Below are positions 16,060 to 25,331 of a stretch of DNA of 40,668 nt, one piece after another. Origin of the DNA: Candidatus Aegiribacteria sp. (lineage in GTDB: Bacteria > Fermentibacterota > Fermentibacteria > Fermentibacterales > JCC-6). The notes under the pieces are model-generated. The model made no database searches and was not told where the DNA came from. It was given only the letters and a program-made list of their open reading frames with translations. The stretch lies in the NCBI GenBank assembly GCA_021108005.1, contig JAIORS010000139.1:1-40668 (forward strand), written 5' to 3'. Numbering within the stretch: position 1 is the stretch's first letter; the number at the start of each line of letters is the position of its first letter. The translations under genes and the position numbers were made by a program.

Positions 16060-16997
16060 GTTCTGCCTTCCCTGAACACTCCGATTGAAATGCTTCCAGT
16101 TTGCTCCAGGTTAATCCGGTGGTCTCCGGCTTCAAGATCATCCTGCCAGAATACACCTCCGCATTTGCTTACAACTACTTCACCGTCACCTGGAAGATGA
16201 ATGAGAATGCTGTCATCCTTTTTGTCTGCCCTGAAACCGGAAGCGTCACCATACAGGACATTGCTGGTAAAACATGATCCTCTCTTAAGAGCATTCAGTA
16301 TCTGCTTCTCGGCGATCTCATCGGAATCTGACAGGTTATCATCCAGAAGTATGTGTGTCAGAAGTCTTCTGAACAGCATCTCGTATGAAAAGACTTCCAT
16401 CTGCATGCGTCCGATCCCGAATTTCAGAGCATGGGCATCCGGTCCTGCAATCGCGCAGCCTCCGGTTCCTTCCCAGAACTCTACCGCAAGGGGGTCAGGA
16501 TGTTCCACGCACCTGTCCGGATGCTTCAGTTTCGCCACAACATTGAAGGCTGATATCCCTTTCTTCCAGAGTGACATGTAATTCCATACTTCAACTCCCG
16601 AGAGTCCGGTCGTATCTCCGCCTTTCCATGTATAGCTTCTTGTCTTCGGCAGTTTACCCGGTTCCTCTGTCGGGTGAGCGGCAATGGCTATACCTCCGTT
16701 TTCGTTCACGAAGGATATCTGTTCCCGAGTATCCCATGTCCGGGGAAGCTCATCGATTCCGTAGGCCAGGAGATGGCTGTTCTTCTCTGAATCCTCAAGT
16801 TCAGTGCCGGCAAGTACAAAAAGGGGTGATTTCCAGCCTCCGAAACCTCTTTCCCTTGCGTCAAGTGTATTGTGGTCGTTGATTCCAAGAATGTCCACTC
16901 CAGCGGATATCGCCTTTTGTATAACATTTTCTATTGAACCGGTTCCATCGGATGCATCGGTGTGAACGTGAAGTACAGCTTTTTTTTCAATCATCAT
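16035..16997 (-). CDS. PHP-domain metal-dependent phosphoesterase
   Basis: 320 residues. The PHP metal-site motifs are all visible: HVHTD (~10-14), NDHNT (~40), the Glu of TELED (~67), AAHP (~107) and GPDAH (~188). The family uses a trinuclear metal centre to hydrolyse phosphoesters, for example nucleotides or oligonucleotides. The last ~90 residues form a separate beta-rich extension (SILIHLPGDGEVVVSKCGG) common in stand-alone PHP proteins. Substrate unknown. It begins 11 bp after the P-type ATPase stop with no good ribosome site, so it is likely coupled. Two adjacent ATGs are possible starts (16997, 16994). Confidence 0.88.
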   Translation of the reverse strand: MMIEKKAVLHVHTDASDGTGSIENVIQKAISAGVDILGINDHNTLDARERGFGGWKSPLFVLAGTELEDSEKNSHLLAYGIDELPRTWDTREQISFVNENGGIAIAAHPTEEPGKLPKTRSYTWKGGDTTGLSGVEVWNYMSLWKKGISAFNVVAKLKHPDRCVEHPDPLAVEFWEGTGGCAIAGPDAHALKFGIGRMQMEVFSYEMLFRRLLTHILLDDNLSDSDEIAEKQILNALKRGSCFTSNVLYGDASGFRADKKDDSILIHLPGDGEVVVSKCGGVFWQDDLEAGDHRINLEQTGSISIGVFREGRTWIYCGIP

Positions 16998-17008
16998 CGG
17001 GAATCATT

Positions 17009-19780
17009 TCAGCAGACGGCCGCAGCTTTCTCATGCTTGACCCGTTTTCTGCATTTCATCAGCTCGAATACAGCCAGGAATAGCAGCGCGGCACCCAGTA
17101 CGAACAGCCAGTCGATTATCCCCGGTCCGCTGAAGTACAGAAACCCACTTATCGGCGGCACATATATTGCTGTAAGTATGAGAACGATGGATCCCAGAAT
17201 CGACCAGAGCAGAATTCTGTTATTGAAAAAATTCCTGTTGAAGACGGAGGTAAGGTCATATCTCCTTGAAAGTACATTGGCGAACTGACAAAAAGCGATT
17301 GTCAGATACGCGATTGTTGTCGCTCTCAGGTAGTCAACGGGAAATACATCCATGTGCGTGGGAAAAACCTCACCGGTCCTGAACATACTGAGCGCGTAAT
17401 TGCCGAAAGCAAGCCCACCAATCAGGAGTCCGAGGAACAACACCTCCAGGGATGACTGCCTGTTCATTATGTGATAGCACTGTTTTCTTGGGGAAATCCT
17501 CATGACTCCCTTTGCTGAGGGGTCAAAGGTAAGGCATGTAAGGGGCATTACTTCCGCGAGAAGATCGATTGCAAGTATCTGAAGAGCAAGGATTGGTATT
17601 GCCCAGTTGCCCAGTGCAACCGCGGTAAGCCCGAGTATTACGATGGCGAGCTCGGCCGCATTCGTGGTCATGGAAGCAAGAACGGTTTTCTTGAGATTAC
17701 TGTAGATCGTCCTTCCTTCCCTGATAGCCTCCACCAGCGTCGGAAAACTGTCATCAAGAAGTATCAATTCGGCGGCTTCCTTCGCGACATCGGTTCCTGT
17801 AATTCCCATGGCGACACCTATATCAGCCCGCTTCAGCGCGGGAGCGTCGTTAACACCGTCACCTGTTACAGCCACCACTTCTTCCTGATCCTCAAGAATA
17901 TTAACGATTCTGAGCTTGTGCGCGGGACTCACCCTTGAGAATATCACAGAATCATCCGTCATGAGAATCCGTGTAAGCTCCTCGTCGTTCATGTTCTCCA
18001 GCTGTTCCCCTGTGTAAACGGGCGGTTCTCCCGACCGGCACAGACCGATCTCCCTGCCAACCGCCTTTGCGGTTATCGCATGATCTCCGGTCATAATCAC
18101 TATTCTTACTCTGGCCTTACGACACGCGGCTATAGCCTCTTTCACTCCCTCTTTTGGAGGATCGGTCATTCCCACAAGACCCAGGAATACTACGTCTTTC
18201 TCTATCTCCTCCAGTACGTAATCACTTCCATCCAACTCGAGGGGACGAAAGGCGATGGCCAGAACCCTGAGCGCCCGATTGGAGTACTCCTCGTTGACAG
18301 CCCTTATCCGTTCTCTGTCCTCATCTGTAATGGGTACGGCTTCCCCGTTTATGTAAATGTACTTCGAAATGGCGAGAACGCTGTCAGTCGCGCCTTTCAT
18401 GGCCAGCTCTATCCTGTCGCCGAACTTCCGCACGGAACTCATCCTCTTTCTATCTGAATCGAAAGGGAATTCATGCAGTTCCGGATTTTCCTCGTCCTCA
18501 GTGGGGCTTCTGGTTCCCAGTTTAGTGGACATGGTTACAAGGGCGGCCTCGGTCGGATCTCCAACAGGATACCAGCTTTGATGTTCTTCATCAGGGGCGT
18601 GTATTTCAGCGTTGGATGCCATCGTTGCGGCATCCATTAATATCTCCACGTCATCTATCTGTTCTCCGGTCAGAGGGTTGCCATTCGAATCAAGCAATGT
18701 GCCCTCCGGCCTGTATCCTATCCCGGTAAACTCGTATTCGCTACGGTTGAACCAGACTTTCGTTACGGTCATTTCGTTTTTGGTCAGTGTACCCGTCTTG
18801 TCCGTACAGATAACTGTAGTAGAACCCAGGGTTTCAATAGATGGAAGGCTTTTAACGACGGCTTTTCGTTCAGCGAGCCTTTTACTGGCAGCGGTAAGAG
18901 CAACCGTTACCTGAGCAGGAAGTGCCTGTGGAACGGAAGCTACGGCAACACCGAGGGCAAGTATCATGCTTGTCACAACCGGAAATCCCTGCCAGAGAGC
19001 TACTCCGAAGAGCCCTATACTGAGAACAACGACTATTAAGGTCAGCCATTTTGCCAGAATTCCAAGTTCCTTCTGAAGCGGGGATTTAACGGTAGCCGTT
19101 TCGAGGGTCATGCTTGCGATCTTGCCCATTTCGGTTGCCATACCGGTTCTGACAACAATTCCTGTTGCGCTGCCGGTCGCCACCGTTGTACCCATGAATG
19201 CCATGTTTTCCTGATCGGAAATTATGCAGTTATCCCTGATAGCGTTTGTGTGCTTCTCCTGGGGCATGGATTCACCTGTAAGTGAGAATTCCACTGTCCG
19301 GAAGTCGAAGCATTCAAGTAGTCTTGTATCGGCAGGTATCCTATCACCCGCTTCAACTTCTACTATATCCCCCGGGACAAGCATGCCCTGCGCAACCTCG
19401 GTAAGCTCTCCATCCACCATTACTTTAGCCGGGGATTTGATAAGCTCCTTCAGCCGCTCCAGTATTTTCGCAGCCTTGTACTCCTGAATAAAACCGATAA
19501 TAGCGTTTATAATTACTATTATGAACATTACGGCACCGTCTCGGTAACTGCCTATGGCAATTGAAACGATTCCCGCCGCTATAAGCACAAGAACCAGCAG
19601 ATCCCGGAACTGCTTCAGAAAGACCATCCATTTTGGAACGGAAACATCCGCAACAATTTCGTTGGAACCCACCCGAGAACGTATCTTCTCTGCTGTCTTT
19701 CTGGATAATCCTTTTTCGGAGGATCCAAGATTTTCAAGGGTTTCCCGCGGAGTCAGACGGTAATATTCTGTGTTCTTCAT
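17009..19780 (-). CDS. P-type cation-transporting ATPase (P2A, Ca2+-ATPase-like)
   Basis: 923 residues from the chosen start. Order: cation-ATPase N-domain (~5-60), M1-M2, actuator domain with SLTGES (~168), M3-M4, phosphorylation motif DKTGTLT (Asp327), nucleotide domain, MTGDH, TGDGVNDAPALKRAD hinge, then M5-M10. Closest to PacL/SERCA-type pumps. In M5 the TTNAAEL segment keeps the Asn and Glu of SERCA's calcium site, and M6 keeps the Asp (LAIDLL). In M4, however, the usual PEGLP is PQALP (Gln285), and the M6 Asn and Thr are Ile. The ion may therefore differ from Ca2+. I chose the ATG at 19780 because AGGGA lies upstream; an ATG 10 codons earlier has no ribosome site. Confidence 0.94.
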   Translation of the reverse strand: MKNTEYYRLTPRETLENLGSSEKGLSRKTAEKIRSRVGSNEIVADVSVPKWMVFLKQFRDLLVLVLIAAGIVSIAIGSYRDGAVMFIIVIINAIIGFIQEYKAAKILERLKELIKSPAKVMVDGELTEVAQGMLVPGDIVEVEAGDRIPADTRLLECFDFRTVEFSLTGESMPQEKHTNAIRDNCIISDQENMAFMGTTVATGSATGIVVRTGMATEMGKIASMTLETATVKSPLQKELGILAKWLTLIVVVLSIGLFGVALWQGFPVVTSMILALGVAVASVPQALPAQVTVALTAASKRLAERKAVVKSLPSIETLGSTTVICTDKTGTLTKNEMTVTKVWFNRSEYEFTGIGYRPEGTLLDSNGNPLTGEQIDDVEILMDAATMASNAEIHAPDEEHQSWYPVGDPTEAALVTMSTKLGTRSPTEDEENPELHEFPFDSDRKRMSSVRKFGDRIELAMKGATDSVLAISKYIYINGEAVPITDEDRERIRAVNEEYSNRALRVLAIAFRPLELDGSDYVLEEIEKDVVFLGLVGMTDPPKEGVKEAIAACRKARVRIVIMTGDHAITAKAVGREIGLCRSGEPPVYTGEQLENMNDEELTRILMTDDSVIFSRVSPAHKLRIVNILEDQEEVVAVTGDGVNDAPALKRADIGVAMGITGTDVAKEAAELILLDDSFPTLVEAIREGRTIYSNLKKTVLASMTTNAAELAIVILGLTAVALGNWAIPILALQILAIDLLAEVMPLTCLTFDPSAKGVMRISPRKQCYHIMNRQSSLEVLFLGLLIGGLAFGNYALSMFRTGEVFPTHMDVFPVDYLRATTIAYLTIAFCQFANVLSRRYDLTSVFNRNFFNNRILLWSILGSIVLILTAIYVPPISGFLYFSGPGIIDWLFVLGAALLFLAVFELMKCRKRVKHEKAAAVC

Positions 19781-19886
19781 AAGTGTTGTTCCCTGGTTGT
19801 CTTTCTGCATATTACCACTGTTTTCTATTGTTTGATTGTCCTGACTTCACGCAATGGAGATAAGCGCTCTATGGAAAACAGGCGAA

Positions 19887-21080
19887 TTACTTTCTCCTGC
19901 GCTTGATTTCCTTGATAACAAGGGGGACAATTTCGAAGAGGTCTCCTACAAAGCCCTCATCACAAAATTCGAAGATCGGGGCGGATTCATCTTTGTTAAC
20001 GGCATAAATCCTTTCGGATGACTGCATCCCAACCCTGTGCTGAACAGCTCCGGATATACCGCACGCGATGTAGGTTTTAGGCTGCACGGTTTTCCCCGTC
20101 TGCCCAACCTGATGCGGATACGAAATCCAGCCTTCATCAATCGCCGCGCGGCTTGCTCCAACACTTCCATCCAGAAGGCTCGCAAGCTCCTCAAGCAGAG
20201 CGAAATTCTCAGAAGTCTTAAGTCCTCTGCCGCCTGACACTATCACCTCAGCCTCTGTTATATCGATTTCTCCCTCATCCAGCGGTACGAACTCCAGCAC
20301 TTCCGTCCTGCTGGTCAGATCATCGGGAGACAGTTCTATCTTCTTCAGTTTTCCTGTTCTGGTATCATCAGGTTCGTTGGCTTTCATTACCCTGGGTCTT
20401 ACAGTCGACATTTGAGGCCTTGTATCCGAACATACGATAGTTGCCAGGATATTCCCTCCGAAAGCTGGTCTCGTCTGAAGGAGACCTCCGCTAGCAGTAT
20501 CGATTGCCAGTTCTGTGCAATCGGCGGTAAGCCCGGTGTTCAGATTCTTGGCAATTCTGGGCATGAGATCACGGCCTGTAGTAGTTGCAGCAGCCAGTAC
20601 AACCGCCGGTTTCTGTTCGATTATCAGTCTTTCTGTAATTCTGGTGAACGGTTCGGTTCTGAAATGTTTGAGTTTCGGGTCTTCCGCAAAATATACAGTG
20701 TCCGCACCGTAACTGATGAGTTTGTCCGGCCAGTCACCGGCTTCTTCGGTAAGAAGAACCACCGATATTTCGCTCCCATCAACCTCTGCCAGCCTTCCGG
20801 CTTCTCCCAGAAGTTCAAGCGTGCTGTGATCAACCACGCCGTCACGCTGCTCGGCAAGCACCATGATGCCCGAATACTTACCTATCTCAATCTCACCCGA
20901 TTCTCCTGTCCGTATTATTATGGCTCCGAAAGAACAGGATGATTCGCATGCTCCGCACAGTGTGCATTCATCACTGATAACAGCCAGATCATCCTTCATT
21001 GAGATGGCTCCGAAGGGACATGCCGGCACGCATGCGCCACAGCCTACACAGGTTTCCTTGCGAACCTCAATACTTGCCAT
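19887..21080 (-). CDS. etfA: Electron transfer flavoprotein alpha subunit with N-terminal 2[4Fe-4S] ferredoxin domain
   Basis: 397 residues. The first ~60 residues are a ferredoxin domain with two clusters: Cys11/14/17/21 and Cys39/42/45/49. EtfA proper follows, with its C-terminal FAD site (GASRAAIDEGW, QVGQTGKTVQPK, GISGAVQHRVGM). EtfA carrying a ferredoxin domain is known from anaerobes such as the caffeyl-CoA reductase complex of Acetobacterium. It shuttles electrons between acyl-CoA dehydrogenase, ferredoxin and NADH, sometimes by flavin-based bifurcation. The ATG overlaps the etfB stop (TAATG). It is the last gene of the long lipid operon. Confidence 0.95.
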   Translation of the reverse strand: MASIEVRKETCVGCGACVPACPFGAISMKDDLAVISDECTLCGACESSCSFGAIIIRTGESGEIEIGKYSGIMVLAEQRDGVVDHSTLELLGEAGRLAEVDGSEISVVLLTEEAGDWPDKLISYGADTVYFAEDPKLKHFRTEPFTRITERLIIEQKPAVVLAAATTTGRDLMPRIAKNLNTGLTADCTELAIDTASGGLLQTRPAFGGNILATIVCSDTRPQMSTVRPRVMKANEPDDTRTGKLKKIELSPDDLTSRTEVLEFVPLDEGEIDITEAEVIVSGGRGLKTSENFALLEELASLLDGSVGASRAAIDEGWISYPHQVGQTGKTVQPKTYIACGISGAVQHRVGMQSSERIYAVNKDESAPIFEFCDEGFVGDLFEIVPLVIKEIKRRRK

Positions 21081-21865
21081 TACCTGCCCTCCTTCCCAAG
21101 TAGGGAATCGACTATGAGCATGGCCAGTTCCTCCGGCTCCCCATGGTGGATTTCTCCGTCAGAGAATGCTTCAGGAGTTGTAATCTTCACAACTCTTGTA
21201 GGTGACCCATCGAGACCGACTTCGTCCTCTGGAAGTTCAAGATCTGCCCTGTTCCATACAGGAATCTCGATCTTCCTGGCTTTCATCTTTCCTCTGAGGG
21301 AGGGAAGCCTTGGTGTATTCGCGTCTTTCAGCACTGTGATGACAACAGGAAGGGTGGATCTGATTATCTCGCAGCCGCCTTCAACGTAACGTTCAGCGAT
21401 AATACTGTTCTCATCGATTTCTCGTACTTTGCCAACAAATGTAACCTGGGGCCAGTCCAGTGATGCCGCTATACCGGGGCCAGTCTGTGCTGTGTCTCCG
21501 TCAATTGCCTGCTTACCGGTCATGACGATATCTATATCTCCCATTTTTTCCACTGCCTTCGCCAGAGTATGGCTTGTAGCCCATGTGTCCGCCCCGGCAA
21601 ACGCCCTGTCTGAAAGAAGAATTGCTTCATCAGCTCCCATTGAAATCGCTTCTCTAAGTACAGCTTCAGCCTGTGGAGGCCCCATTGTTATAACTGTGAC
21701 TGTTCCTCCCAGGTCGTCCCTCCATTTCATAGCCTCCTCAAGGGCATACTCATCGAAGGGGTTAAGTATTGAAGGAACCCCTTCGCGAATGAGAGTACCG
21801 CGCTCCTCATCTATCCTCACCTCAGCTGTATCGGGAACCTGTTTTACTGCAACAACTATCCGCAT
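21080..21865 (-). CDS. etfB: Electron transfer flavoprotein beta subunit
   Basis: 261 residues, full length. Begins MRIVVAVKQVPDT; family segments NPFDEYALEEA and GKQAIDGDTAQTGP (AMP or second-FAD binding region) and the recognition-loop region LPSLRGKMKARK are present. It forms a heterodimer with EtfA from the overlapping downstream gene. Starts 2 bases after the acyl-CoA dehydrogenase stop with AGGGGG upstream. Whether it binds a bifurcating FAD or AMP needs structural comparison. Confidence 0.95.
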   Translation of the reverse strand: MRIVVAVKQVPDTAEVRIDEERGTLIREGVPSILNPFDEYALEEAMKWRDDLGGTVTVITMGPPQAEAVLREAISMGADEAILLSDRAFAGADTWATSHTLAKAVEKMGDIDIVMTGKQAIDGDTAQTGPGIAASLDWPQVTFVGKVREIDENSIIAERYVEGGCEIIRSTLPVVITVLKDANTPRLPSLRGKMKARKIEIPVWNRADLELPEDEVGLDGSPTRVVKITTPEAFSDGEIHHGEPEELAMLIVDSLLGKEGR

Positions 21866-21867
21866 TG

Positions 21868-23040
21868 CTATTTCCCCCTGGCGGCTGTTTCCTTAATCAG
21901 CGCAGATGCTATTACACTTCGCTGGATCTGGTTTGTACCTTCGTATATCTGTGTGATTTTGGCATCCCGCATCATCTTCTCGACAGGATACTCTTTCATA
22001 TAACCGTAACCGCCAAGAATCTGAACGGCGTCCGTAGTAACTTTCATGGCAACATCGCTGGCAAACACTTTTGCCATGGCGGATTCCTTCTCGAACTTCT
22101 TTTCCCCGGCATCTATCATCTTTGCCGTACTGTAAACCAGAGCCCGTGCAGCCTCAACCTGGGTTGCCATATCGGCAAGCATGAACTGTATTCCCTGGAA
22201 GGAATCTATCCTCTGCCCGAACTGCACCCTTTCAGAGGCGTACTTTGCCGCTTCGTCAAGAGCTCCCTGTGCGATACCAACAGCCTGTGCTGCTACTCCC
22301 GGACGGGATGTGTTAAGGGTTCTCATGGCTACTATGAATCCGTAGCCTTCTCTTGTTATGATGTTCTCAGCGGGAACTCTGCAATCCTCGAATATCAGCT
22401 CCATGGTTGAGGATGCCCTTATACCCATTTTGTCCTCTTTTTTGCCGTAACTGAATCCGGGTGTACCCTCCTCAACTATGAAGGCGGTGAGCCCTCTGGC
22501 ACCCCTTGTAGGATCGGTCTGGGCAATGACTGTATAAATCTGAGCTTCTCCGCCGTTCGTTATCCACTGCTTGGTTCCGTTGAGAATGTAGCTGTCTCCA
22601 TCTATTACAGCTTTGGTCTTCACCCCTCCAGCATCGCTTCCAGCTTCAGACTCCGTGAGAGCGAAAGCTGCAAGCTTGGTGCCGGATGCAAGATCGGGAA
22701 GGTATTTTTTCTTTTGTTCATCGGATCCTGATATGAGTATAGGCATGGCTCCCAGTGCGTTGGCGGCAAATGACACCGCAACACCTCCGCAGGCCTTGCT
22801 AAGTTCCTCGGTTGCCACGGCAAGAGCCATTGAACCGCCGCCGAACATTTCTGCCGAACCCCCATATTCTTCCGGGATATAGATGCCGCAAAGATCGCTG
22901 TCTGCCATAATCTTAATGATCTCGCGGGGAAATTTGTTCTCCTCATCAAGCTTCGCCCGGGCGGGAATGATATACTTCGAAGCAATCTCCGCACATATTT
23001 CCTTTATATCATTCAATTCTTCAGAAAGATAATAATTCAC
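21868..23040 (-). CDS. Acyl-CoA dehydrogenase (short-chain, butyryl-CoA dehydrogenase-like)
   Basis: 390 residues from GTG. Oxidises acyl-CoA to 2-enoyl-CoA with FAD, or runs in reverse in fermenters. Motifs: FALTESEAGSDAGG and WITNGG (FAD binding), YASERVQFGQ, QILGGYGYMKEYP, and YEGTNQIQR carrying the catalytic Glu. The GTG at 23040 is chosen because GAGGAAGG lies 6 bases upstream; a longer in-frame TTG (23058) would run into rnc. It starts 1 base after the rnc stop. Its order with etfB-etfA is the standard electron-transfer module. Confidence 0.95.
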   Translation of the reverse strand: MNYYLSEELNDIKEICAEIASKYIIPARAKLDEENKFPREIIKIMADSDLCGIYIPEEYGGSAEMFGGGSMALAVATEELSKACGGVAVSFAANALGAMPILISGSDEQKKKYLPDLASGTKLAAFALTESEAGSDAGGVKTKAVIDGDSYILNGTKQWITNGGEAQIYTVIAQTDPTRGARGLTAFIVEEGTPGFSYGKKEDKMGIRASSTMELIFEDCRVPAENIITREGYGFIVAMRTLNTSRPGVAAQAVGIAQGALDEAAKYASERVQFGQRIDSFQGIQFMLADMATQVEAARALVYSTAKMIDAGEKKFEKESAMAKVFASDVAMKVTTDAVQILGGYGYMKEYPVEKMMRDAKITQIYEGTNQIQRSVIASALIKETAARGK

Positions 23041-23041
23041 T

Positions 23042-23725
23042 TCAAACCTTCCTCTCAAGTTTTTCCAATGCCTTTTCAGCAGCCCTCTCTCGCGCTGCTT
23101 TCCTGGTCAGTCCGGTGCCGGTTCCAGCTTCCTTGCCGGCAATACTCACAGTTACTGCAAAAACCGGGCTATGATCCGGTCCCTTTCTGCCGGTAAGCAT
23201 GTATTCAGGAAGTTTCATGCCCTTTGCCTGGCAGTACTCCTGAAGATGGCTTCTTGCATCGGGAAGCGGTTCAGTATCGATGGACAGCTCCAGTATCTCC
23301 CTTGTAACGAATTCCTTCGCCGATTGAAGCCCTGAGTCGATATATATAGCACCAATTAAAGACTCAAGAACATCAGCTGCTATGGATTCTATCGCACTGC
23401 CTGAATTAACGAAACCCCTGCCCACATGAACCAGTCTGTCAAGACCCAGTCTTCTGCTATTTTTCGATAGATTTTCCTTCTGAACTATCCTTATTTTCCT
23501 TCTGGTCAGATCTCCTTCCGATTCGTCAGGGTATTCAGCAAGGAGATATTCCCTTGTAATAAGTTCAAGTACCGCATCGCCCAGAAATTCCAGTCTTTCA
23601 TAATCCCTGCCCGTACTGTCTTCATTTCTGCACGAGCTGTGTGTTAGCGCTTTTTTAAGAAGATTACTGTCATGGAAACAATACTTGAGAATCTCTTCAA
23701 CTTCATATACCGGATTTCCGGTCAT
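23042..23725 (-). CDS. rnc: Ribonuclease III
   Basis: 227 residues. Cleaves double-stranded RNA in rRNA and mRNA processing. The RNase III signature ERLEFLGDAVLEL (~43-56) and the second acidic cluster ADVLESLIGAIYID carry the Mg2+-binding Asp/Glu residues. The C-terminal dsRNA-binding domain (~155-227) runs SHLQEYCQAKG to AARERAAEKALEKL. The ATG at 23725 has AGGAGAG 7 bases upstream; a TTG one codon earlier is less likely. The fabF-rnc order is widely conserved. Confidence 0.96.
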   Translation of the reverse strand: MTGNPVYEVEEILKYCFHDSNLLKKALTHSSCRNEDSTGRDYERLEFLGDAVLELITREYLLAEYPDESEGDLTRRKIRIVQKENLSKNSRRLGLDRLVHVGRGFVNSGSAIESIAADVLESLIGAIYIDSGLQSAKEFVTREILELSIDTEPLPDARSHLQEYCQAKGMKLPEYMLTGRKGPDHSPVFAVTVSIAGKEAGTGTGLTRKAARERAAEKALEKLERKV

Positions 23726-23729
23726 CAAA

Positions 23730-24974
23730 TTACTCTCCTGAGTACTTCTTCAGAGCGAGTGTTACATTATGCCCGCCGAAACCCAATGAATTGGAAAGGG
23801 CATACATGATATCGGCTTTCCTGGCTTCTTTAGGCACGTAATCGAGGTTACAACCTTCGCCAGGATTCTGAAGAGTAGCGGTAGGAGGCAGAATACCATC
23901 CCTAAGTGCGAAAGCGGTAAAAATAGCCTCTACAGCTCCAGCTGCACCAAGCATATGCCCCGTAACTGATTTGGTGGATGAAACGGGTATTTTCGTGGCG
24001 TTCTCGGAGTTAAACACGGTTTCTATAGCTTTTGATTCGTTTATATCGTTCAAAGGGGTCGATGTTCCGTGAGCATTTATATAATCCACTTCCGAAGGTT
24101 TAATACCTGCTTCCTCAATAGCAATTTTCATAGCCCTGGCTGAGCCTTCCCCGTTTTCGGCAGGTGCAGTAATGTGAAATGCATCGCACGTCATGCCGGA
24201 ACCCGAGATTTCAGCGATTATGTCCACTCCGCGATTCAGTGCATGTTCCATATCCTCAATCATCACTACAGCTCCGCCTTCAGCTAAAACGAAACCGTCA
24301 CGGTCCCGGTCGAATGGGCGAGAAGCGGTTTTCGGGTCGTCGTTTCTTGTTGAAAGGGCTTTAAGCTGGCAGAATCCGCCTACTCCGGTCAGTGTAAGCG
24401 GGGCTTCGGAACCACCCGCAAGAATGGCGTCCACTCTTCCCAGTTTGATCATGTCTGCGGCTATGGCAATGGCATGACCGCTGCTGGCGCATGCTGTAAC
24501 GGTCGCGAAATTAAGTCCCTTTGCCCCAACATCGATACCGATTCTTCCGGCGGCTATATTGCTTATCATCATGGGGCAGAAGAAAGGACTCATCCTGTTT
24601 ACGCCGCGCTCAAGTGCTATTTTATGCTCACGTTCGAGAGTTGTGATACCTCCAATACCGGACCCTATGATAACGCCAAGTCTTTCGGGTTCAATACTGT
24701 TAATGATGTTCGAGTTCTCGTACGCTTCCCGGGCCGCTATCATGGCGAACTGAGTATACCTGTCAATTCTTTTCGCAAGCTTCCTTTCAAAGTAATCCAG
24801 AGGATCGAAATCCTTTACCTCTCCGGCAATCTGACTTGTGAACTGCTCCGGATCAACGATGGTCATTCTCCGAATTCCGCTTCTGCCGGCCAAAGCAGCT
24901 TTCCAGTTTTCAGAAGCCGTATTCCCAACAGGCCCGATGATGCCGGCGCCAGTGATTACAACACGCTTTTCCAT
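23730..24974 (-). CDS. fabF: 3-oxoacyl-[acyl-carrier-protein] synthase II
   Basis: 414 residues. Condensing enzyme of fatty-acid elongation. The catalytic triad is Cys162 (TACASSGHAIA), His302 (NAHGTSTPLND) and His340 (TGHMLGAAG), with the conserved Lys335. The start has GGGGA 8 bases upstream. It is separated from acpP by a 103-bp gap containing a strong hairpin, whereas its junction with rnc is nearly gapless. Confidence 0.97.
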   Translation of the reverse strand: MEKRVVITGAGIIGPVGNTASENWKAALAGRSGIRRMTIVDPEQFTSQIAGEVKDFDPLDYFERKLAKRIDRYTQFAMIAAREAYENSNIINSIEPERLGVIIGSGIGGITTLEREHKIALERGVNRMSPFFCPMMISNIAAGRIGIDVGAKGLNFATVTACASSGHAIAIAADMIKLGRVDAILAGGSEAPLTLTGVGGFCQLKALSTRNDDPKTASRPFDRDRDGFVLAEGGAVVMIEDMEHALNRGVDIIAEISGSGMTCDAFHITAPAENGEGSARAMKIAIEEAGIKPSEVDYINAHGTSTPLNDINESKAIETVFNSENATKIPVSSTKSVTGHMLGAAGAVEAIFTAFALRDGILPPTATLQNPGEGCNLDYVPKEARKADIMYALSNSLGFGGHNVTLALKKYSGE

Positions 24975-25027
24975 AGAATCAGTCCCCTGTCTTAAAACAA
25001 ACTGTTATATAATTGGTTTTGTAGCAC

Positions 25028-25055
25028 CGCACCGCAGTAACTTCACTGCGGTGCG
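25028..25055 (-). terminator. Hairpin between acpP and fabF (likely attenuator or mRNA-stabilising stem)
   Basis: A perfect 11-bp stem, CGCACCGCAGT with its complement, around a 6-nt loop. It lies 22 bases beyond the acpP stop. There is no T-run after it in either direction, so full rho-independent termination is unlikely. Partial termination or 3'-end protection of the acpP message is more plausible. Confidence 0.6.
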
Positions 25056-25077
25056 TTCCAATTAGTCGAATCGTCAA

Positions 25078-25317
25078 TTAATCGTCAAGATCCTTATTCT
25101 TCAAATACTCAACAACTTTACCAACCGTAGTAAGTTTGGTCGCTTCATCTTCATCGATGCGGAGCCCAAAGGCATCTTCAAATCCCATAATGAGTTCGTA
25201 CTGATCAATGGAATCTGCGCCAAGGTCGGTATCGAACTGAGCTTCCATCGTTACCTGCTCGGGTTTGACTCCCAACTTATCGATTATGATCTCGGTTACA
25301 CGGGTTTCAAGTGACAT
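25078..25317 (-). CDS. acpP: Acyl carrier protein
   Basis: 79 residues, strongly acidic. The phosphopantetheine attachment site is Ser36 in LGADSIDQYEL, with DSI in place of the usual DSL. Helix II carries DQYELIMGFED rather than the common DTVELVMALEE. Carries growing acyl chains for FabF, FabH and FabG encoded next to it. The start has AAAGGA upstream, 14 bp after the fabG stop. Confidence 0.96.
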   Translation of the reverse strand: MSLETRVTEIIIDKLGVKPEQVTMEAQFDTDLGADSIDQYELIMGFEDAFGLRIDEDEATKLTTVGKVVEYLKNKDLDD

Positions 25318-25331
25318 ATTCTATTCCTTTC

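Noticed and set aside
25028-25055. Full rho-independent terminator after acpP
   Set aside because: The stem is strong but has no T-run in either direction, and fabF continues the operon with no promoter I can see.
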